From: CAYNST01 sp964434105
Lineage (GTDB): Bacteria > Pseudomonadota > Gammaproteobacteria > Pseudomonadales > Cellvibrionaceae
Reading direction: 5' to 3'
Length of the DNA stretch: 56,962 nucleotides
NCBI GenBank assembly: GCA_964434105.1
Contig: CAYSTJ010000024.1
Span: 1-56,962 of the forward strand
Program-made: the position numbers and the translations under genes
Shown here: piece after piece, positions 52,742-56,962 of the stretch
Numbering within the stretch: position 1 is the first letter of the stretch
Layout: each line of letters opens with the position of its first letter
Notes under the pieces: generated by a model
The model's database searches: none
Told to the model about the DNA's origin: nothing
The model's input: the letters and a program-made list of their open reading frames with translations, nothing else

Positions 52742-54652
52742 TCAGGCGGCCCGGAGCGTCTGTTGTTTTTCTCGGGCAATCTCGTCCTCGGGCCAGTCGC
52801 AGATTTTGTCATACCAGGTCTTCTTGAGTATCGTCGCCGATGCCACGATCAGCCCCAGGGCAACCAAAGCCGCGGTAAATTCTTTCACAACGAACAAAAT
52901 AGGCAATGCCACCAGCGAAGTTTGCAGCACAATGCCGATAACAATGTTAAGCATGTCACGTTTGAAGTTGGGGTTTCGTGTAAATTCAGGGTTTTCGGCG
53001 ACAACCTTTTCATGTATTGGTCGCCACAAGCCCCATGGCCGAACTCGCCGATAGAATGTTTTCAGCAGTGCTTCGTCGTCTGGCTCGGTACGGATGCTTA
53101 CCAGAATGGCGGTTGCGCCGGATATCAGGACAATCAGTGGAAAGACATAAAGTGGCAGTATATCGGCTGGCGTCTCCGGGAAAGCGAGACCCATTGCCAG
53201 GGGCAATCCGAAGGGCATTGCCAGTACGATGCCGATCAGCATTCCCCAGAAATAGCCCATCCCGTTGAGCCGCCACCAGTACCACTTGAGCACATTCGTG
53301 GCCGTATAGCCGCCCCACAAGCCTGAAACAATCCATTGCAGGATAGTATTGATGGTCTGGATGTATAACGCGATAATGGTACTGATGACTACAACCAGTA
53401 CCGATATAAAATAACTGGTATAGACAAGTTTTTTCGATGACGCATCGGGGTTAATGTAACGACGGTAGATGTCGTTCACCAGGTAAGCCGGTGCGGCATT
53501 GACTGTGGAGGCGAAAGTGGACATAAATGCAGCCAGCAGACCGGCGAGTAACAGGCCAGCAATGCCGACTGGCGCAAATTGCAGGATGGCAGCGGGCAGA
53601 ATCTGCTCAAAATCGATACCGGCGCCGCTCTCCAGCCGCAGATCGGCATAGTAGACCACGGCCAGTACGGCAAAACCGGTAATCATCAGATAGCGGATCG
53701 GCAGAAGAACGACTGACACGAACCCGCTCATCAGGGCACCTTCCCGCGGTGAACGGGTTGCCAGGATTTTCTGCATATCGTAATTGGGCGCAGGACCGGC
53801 CGCGCTTTTCAGGTAACCGGAAAACAGCATCATCATCACGAAAATGCCGAACAGGCCGTAGCCGTCCGAAGCGATTTTGTCATTAACATCCGGGATGATG
53901 GCGCTCCAGTCCAGATCGAGGTGCATCCCGAAGAAAGGGTTGCTCCATCCTTCGGGTGTGGCCGCTGCCAGTTGTGCGGGAGATACATGATGCATCGCCA
54001 AAACAGCAATGATCACGGCGGAAACCGTCATGATGGTAAATTGCAGCAGGTCCGCCCAGACGATGCTGAGCATGCCGCCCAGCATCACATAGAATGTGGC
54101 GAACGCCGTGAATACGATACCGTAGAAATGCGGCACCCGGTGCGGTGGAATATCCATTGGTACGTAAGGCGCAACGACTTCCCACGGGATAAAGAGCTGC
54201 ATAAATTTGCCGATGCCAACGAACCCGTAGGCCAGAAAGCCGAGAACACCGATCAAGGCAAACCCCACAACCACGGCATGCGCCAGTCGTCCGCCCAGCG
54301 CATCGCCAAAACGAAAGCGCATCCATTCCGCGCCAGTCAGTACATTCGAGCGCCGCAGCCAGATCGACAGGAAGACCATCAGAAATATCTGGTTGAACAC
54401 CGGCCACAGCCAGGGAATCCAGATGCTCTGCAGCCCATAGACAAACATTAGCGTGACCAGCCACATCGTTCCGGAAATATCAAACATGCCGGATGCATTG
54501 GAGAGGCTCAGCATATACCATGGCAACGTTTTGCCGCCCAGCAGGTAGGCGTCCAGATTTTTGGCGGCGCGGCGCTTTAGAGTCAGCCCGATGGCAACGG
54601 TACTCGCCAGGTAGAGCCCGATGATACCGATGTCGATGGGAGTCAGTTGCAT
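52742..54652 (-). CDS. Sodium:solute symporter (SSS family)
   Basis: A 636-residue inner-membrane transporter with about 14 segments. The N-terminal IDIGIIGLYLASTVAIGLTLKRRAAKNLDAYLLGGKTLPW and the LSNASGMFDISGTMWL region match the SSS/SGLT family; a cytosolic C-terminal tail (VRPWGLWRPIHEKV) is present. Next to cellobiose phosphorylase it probably imports cellobiose or another beta-glucoside with sodium (inference from context). The gene is preceded by a leader with a long inverted repeat (54699-54770). Confidence 0.87.
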   Translation of the reverse strand: MQLTPIDIGIIGLYLASTVAIGLTLKRRAAKNLDAYLLGGKTLPWYMLSLSNASGMFDISGTMWLVTLMFVYGLQSIWIPWLWPVFNQIFLMVFLSIWLRRSNVLTGAEWMRFRFGDALGGRLAHAVVVGFALIGVLGFLAYGFVGIGKFMQLFIPWEVVAPYVPMDIPPHRVPHFYGIVFTAFATFYVMLGGMLSIVWADLLQFTIMTVSAVIIAVLAMHHVSPAQLAAATPEGWSNPFFGMHLDLDWSAIIPDVNDKIASDGYGLFGIFVMMMLFSGYLKSAAGPAPNYDMQKILATRSPREGALMSGFVSVVLLPIRYLMITGFAVLAVVYYADLRLESGAGIDFEQILPAAILQFAPVGIAGLLLAGLLAAFMSTFASTVNAAPAYLVNDIYRRYINPDASSKKLVYTSYFISVLVVVISTIIALYIQTINTILQWIVSGLWGGYTATNVLKWYWWRLNGMGYFWGMLIGIVLAMPFGLPLAMGLAFPETPADILPLYVFPLIVLISGATAILVSIRTEPDDEALLKTFYRRVRPWGLWRPIHEKVVAENPEFTRNPNFKRDMLNIVIGIVLQTSLVALPILFVVKEFTAALVALGLIVASATILKKTWYDKICDWPEDEIAREKQQTLRAA

Positions 54653-54698
54653 AACGCGCTATTCCGGGAACGCTGAGTTGGGAATGTCTGGATTCTGG

Positions 54699-54770
54699 CT
54701 GGATGCCGTGCCAGTCCTGGGCGGTGGGCACGACGGGCAGAGGAATCGGAGCTCTGGCACGGTGATCCAG
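54699..54770 (-). promoter_or_regulatory. Long inverted repeat in the symporter leader
   Basis: CTGGAT-g-CCGTGCCAG (54699-54714) pairs with CTGGCACGG-tg-ATCCAG (54754-54770), giving 15 bp with one small bulge around a 39-base loop. It lies 47-118 bases upstream of the symporter start, so it is likely transcribed in the mRNA leader or acts as a DNA operator. No known riboswitch is recognised. Confidence 0.45.
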
Positions 54771-54969
54771 GCAAAAACCCGCGCATCATACTACACCTGC
54801 GGCATATGTCAGCGACTTTAGGTCAGGAATGTCTGATAAGTTGCCGCGCCGGTCTCAATAATCGCAGGGTTCAGCGGACATTTGTCGATTATTGGATGAT
54901 CGTTCCGTATTTTTGCAATACATTACACACACTGGCCAGAGGCCCGGATAACACGCTGCTCAACGTCAT

Positions 54970-55216
54970 GTAACAATTCAGCGCCTGTTGAAACTGTTCA
55001 AAACGCGTCAGGATTTGTTCAGAGCAAACGGGAAATGTGCGTTTACTCGTCTAAATACGCCGCTTCCTGCGCTTCGCCCGCCGGGCCGCCCGGTCTGGCG
55101 TTCAAACCTGTTCCCGACAGGTTTGTGACCAATTTTTAACGCAGCTTTCATTTATAGATGGAGGGGCAAACCGGGGCGTGGGTGGGGCGTGGGTGGGGCG
55201 TGGGTGGAATAGCCAC
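54970..55216 (+). mobile_element. MITE-like element, copy E (long form)
   Basis: A 247-bp element in the orientation of B and C. The left end is GTAACAATTCAGCGCC; the core has the ACGCGTCAGGATTTGTTCAG, GTTTACTCGT and ATTTTTAACGCAGC blocks. Like copy A it carries the additional GC-rich segment, here with an AAACCTGT/ACAGGTTT hairpin. The right end contains three copies of an 11-base unit GGGGCGTGGGT (55173-55205) and a degenerate GGAATAGCC terminus. Flanks AACGTCAT and ACCGTAAT match at 6 of 8 bases. It ends 35 bases before the DUF4380 gene. Confidence 0.78.
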
Positions 55217-55251
55217 CGTAATAATATGTAACCGGTAGTCAAGGTATGGGT

Positions 55252-56073
55252 ATGCAGGTAAAAACAATCAACAACGGGCGTCTGCAGCTGGTCGTAGCTG
55301 CCGAACTGGGTGGTCATATCACCCGGTTCAGCCTGGATGGCAGGAATGCCTTGCTGGAAGAAGGCCCGGAAGTGGGGTCGACATTCTGGCCAGCGCCACA
55401 ATCCCTGTGGAACTGGCCTCCACCGGTCATACTCGACAAGGGGCAATATCAGCTTGGCGGGAGAGACGGTGAATTACAGCTAAACAGCGCTGTATGTCCG
55501 GAAACCGGGTTGCAGTTTTACAAAACAATGCGCCTGCATATCGATCGGCTAACGGTGGAATATTGCATCGCCAATCGCAACAGCGTCGCGGTGCGATGCG
55601 CGCCCTGGGAGGTGACCCGGCTCACGGGCGGCATAACATTTTATCGCAGTCCGCAGCCGCCGCTGGCGCGCTCTTCTGGCCCAACCCGGTACATTGATGG
55701 CTGCGTCTGGCACGATTACCAGCCACACCGGCAGACCGTGCACGAAAAGGTTTTTGGCAATGGCAGTGAAGGCTGGGTCGCCAACGCCAATAATGGTCTG
55801 CTTCTGATTAAACATTTTGAGCCGCTTGATATCGCATCAGTCGCGCCGGACGAGGCGGAGATCGAAATCTATGCGCATGCGGCGGCGGGTATTTCCTATA
55901 TTGAAATGGAGCAGCAGGGGCCCTATAAAACCATCGCGCCCGGCGAGCGTATTCGCTGGTGTGTGGACTGGTATCTTGCCGCGCTGCCCGCTAACATGCG
56001 TCCTGTCGTGGGGGACCCCCGACTGGTGGCGCAGGTGCAGGGTCTGCTGGCCGAGGCCGCGGTGCTCCCGTAA
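55252..56073 (+). CDS. DUF4380 protein (aldose-epimerase-like fold)
   Basis: A 273-residue cytosolic protein of the DUF4380 family, beta-sandwich proteins related to galactose mutarotase and found in carbohydrate-degrading bacteria. Visible: LGGHITRFSLDGRNALLEE, a Trp-rich FWPAPQSLWNWPPP segment and VTRLTGGITFY. Catalytic activity is unproven. ATG 55252 has AAGG 7 bases upstream, better than ATG 55246. The location near the cellobiose genes suggests a role in sugar handling (weak). The trxA/ybbN-like gene follows after 23 bases. Confidence 0.7.
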   Translation: MQVKTINNGRLQLVVAAELGGHITRFSLDGRNALLEEGPEVGSTFWPAPQSLWNWPPPVILDKGQYQLGGRDGELQLNSAVCPETGLQFYKTMRLHIDRLTVEYCIANRNSVAVRCAPWEVTRLTGGITFYRSPQPPLARSSGPTRYIDGCVWHDYQPHRQTVHEKVFGNGSEGWVANANNGLLLIKHFEPLDIASVAPDEAEIEIYAHAAAGISYIEMEQQGPYKTIAPGERIRWCVDWYLAALPANMRPVVGDPRLVAQVQGLLAEAAVLP

Positions 56074-56096
56074 GTTTTCTGATGACTGGAGGCAGA

Positions 56097-56951
56097 GTGG
56101 AAAGCGTTAAAATAGAAATCAACCAAAACAATGCGAAGCAGTTCCTGATCGACGAATCTTTTCAGCGTCCGGTACTGGTGGACTTCTGGGCCGACTGGTG
56201 CAGCCCCTGTAAAACATTGATGCCGATGCTGGAGAAGCTTGCGGACGAGCACGCTGGTGCGTTTCTACTGGCGAAGGTCAATGTAGATGCTGAACCAATG
56301 ATTGCATCGCAGTTCGGCATTCAGAGCATGCCCACCGTCGTCCTTATGAAGGATGGTCAGCCAGTAGACGGATTTGTCGGCGCAAAGCCGGAAAAGGAAA
56401 TTCGTGCGTTGCTGGAAAAATACCTGCCCAAGCCATGGGAGGGGTTGCGCGACCAGGGGGCGGCACAACTGCACGCCGGCAACAATAGGCAGGCGATCGC
56501 GCTACTGTCACAGGCCTGGCATGAATCCGGCCAACGTGCAGAGATAGCGTGTCTGCTGGCCAGCGCCTATGTCAACGAGAACCGTCTGGACGAAGCGGCC
56601 GAGCTGTTGAAAAACATCCGCCTGGCCGATCAGGATAGTGTTTACGAGCAGGTTAAAGCGCAACTGGAGCTGGCGCAAAATGCCGAGAAAGCACCCGAGG
56701 TGACGGCGCTGGAAGCCCGGCACAAAGCACAGCCGGACGACCCCGATATTGCGTTTCAATTGGCCGTCCAGTATTCGCAGCACAACTACCAGCGTGAGGC
56801 CCTGGATATACTGTTGACGGTTTTGCGCAAAGATTTGAATGCCCGGGACGGTGAGGTGCGACGAACCTTCACGGATATTCTCGCCGTTCTGGGGAAAGGC
56901 GATGCACTGGCGGCCGAGTACCAGCGGAAGCTTTACTCGCTTATTTACTGA
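56097..56951 (+). CDS. ybbN: Thioredoxin/TPR co-chaperone YbbN (CnoX)
   Basis: A 284-residue protein with an N-terminal thioredoxin domain and C-terminal TPR repeats. The active site is WCSPC (residues 34-38), a full CxxC, whereas E. coli CnoX has lost one of these cysteines, so this protein may be redox active. The TPR part starts at about residue 118 (LHAGNNRQAIALLSQAW, NRLDEAAELLKNI, NYQREALDILLTVL). CnoX-type proteins hold unfolded clients and hand them to DnaK/GroEL, linking it to the groEL genes of this window. GTG 56097 is chosen with GGAGG 4 bases upstream; ATG 56082 is an alternative. Confidence 0.92.
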   Translation: MESVKIEINQNNAKQFLIDESFQRPVLVDFWADWCSPCKTLMPMLEKLADEHAGAFLLAKVNVDAEPMIASQFGIQSMPTVVLMKDGQPVDGFVGAKPEKEIRALLEKYLPKPWEGLRDQGAAQLHAGNNRQAIALLSQAWHESGQRAEIACLLASAYVNENRLDEAAELLKNIRLADQDSVYEQVKAQLELAQNAEKAPEVTALEARHKAQPDDPDIAFQLAVQYSQHNYQREALDILLTVLRKDLNARDGEVRRTFTDILAVLGKGDALAAEYQRKLYSLIY

Positions 56952-56962
56952 TCAGGCCCGAA

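Noticed and set aside
54601..54800. TGGCACG sequence resembling a sigma-54 -24 element upstream of the symporter
   Set aside because: No TTGC at the required distance; the sequence belongs to the inverted repeat instead.
1..56962. CRISPR arrays, prophage or toxin-antitoxin islands
   Set aside because: No regularly spaced repeats, phage structural genes or Cas genes were seen. The only candidate toxin-antitoxin pair is SdhE-YgfX, which is a housekeeping cluster.

Overview
The window is chromosomal DNA of a Gram-negative gammaproteobacterium. The evidence is the FxsA-GroES-GroEL order, RpsT, SdhE/YgfX/YgfZ, Hda, AmpD/AmpE/AmpG and RplU-RpmA-ObgE. A cytosolic cellobiose phosphorylase beside a sodium-solute symporter, a FapA-type DUF342 protein and several proteins of unknown function suggest a Cellvibrionales-like polysaccharide degrader (inference). 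Most genes are housekeeping genes in ordinary gene orders.

Layout. 1-610: end of an rRNA operon (23S 3' end, long spacer, 5S, terminator). 611-1267: gene-poor scar with remnants of an integrase and an IS21-like transposase. 1268-6564: PQQ-type sugar dehydrogenase lipoprotein, nadC, a membrane-anchored retropepsin-like protease and a DUF1631 protein. 6786-11130: peptidoglycan-recycling block ampD-ampE, an orphan parA, and ampG on the opposite strand. 11373-16288: DUF481 outer-membrane protein, fxsA, groES, groEL, sodB. 16736-21527: coiled-coil membrane protein, class I fumarase, phhB, a small zinc-ribbon protein, a FapA-like protein. 21570-26834: purMN, DUF2066, hda, DUF1244, moaA. 27208-31210: nitrite-assimilation operon cobA-nirB-nirD behind a convincing sigma-54 promoter. 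31516-39295: membrane-tethered response regulator, argS, purU-recQ, and a DUF692/DUF2063 pair. 39640-47257: pgi, ispB, rplU-rpmA-obgE-proB, a HisC-like aminotransferase, rpsT. 47458-50096: HDOD protein, ygfZ, sdhE-ygfX. 50198-56951: cellobiose phosphorylase, SSS transporter, DUF4380 protein and the YbbN thioredoxin/TPR co-chaperone.

The main non-genic discovery is a family of miniature mobile elements (six loci, labelled A-F here). They have GTAACTATTCAGC-type termini and a core hairpin, and occur in short (about 120-140 bp) and long (about 225-250 bp) forms. Two short copies bracket groEL. Copy B is inserted between groES and groEL with an 8-bp target duplication (7/8 match); removing it restores an ordinary 47-bp gap. 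Copy C is inserted exactly at the groEL stop codon with a perfect 8-bp duplication. Five of the six loci lie within about 40 bp after a stop codon. GTAA/TTAC ends with 8-bp duplications suggest mobilisation by an IS66-type transposase (inference); no transposase gene is present in the window.

Other points for follow-up are a nested 85-nt palindrome before parA, long inverted repeats in the leaders of moaA and of the symporter gene, a Shine-Dalgarno-sequestering hairpin before the DUF1631 gene, and a DUF692 protein with substitutions at expected metal-ligand positions and no recognisable precursor peptide.
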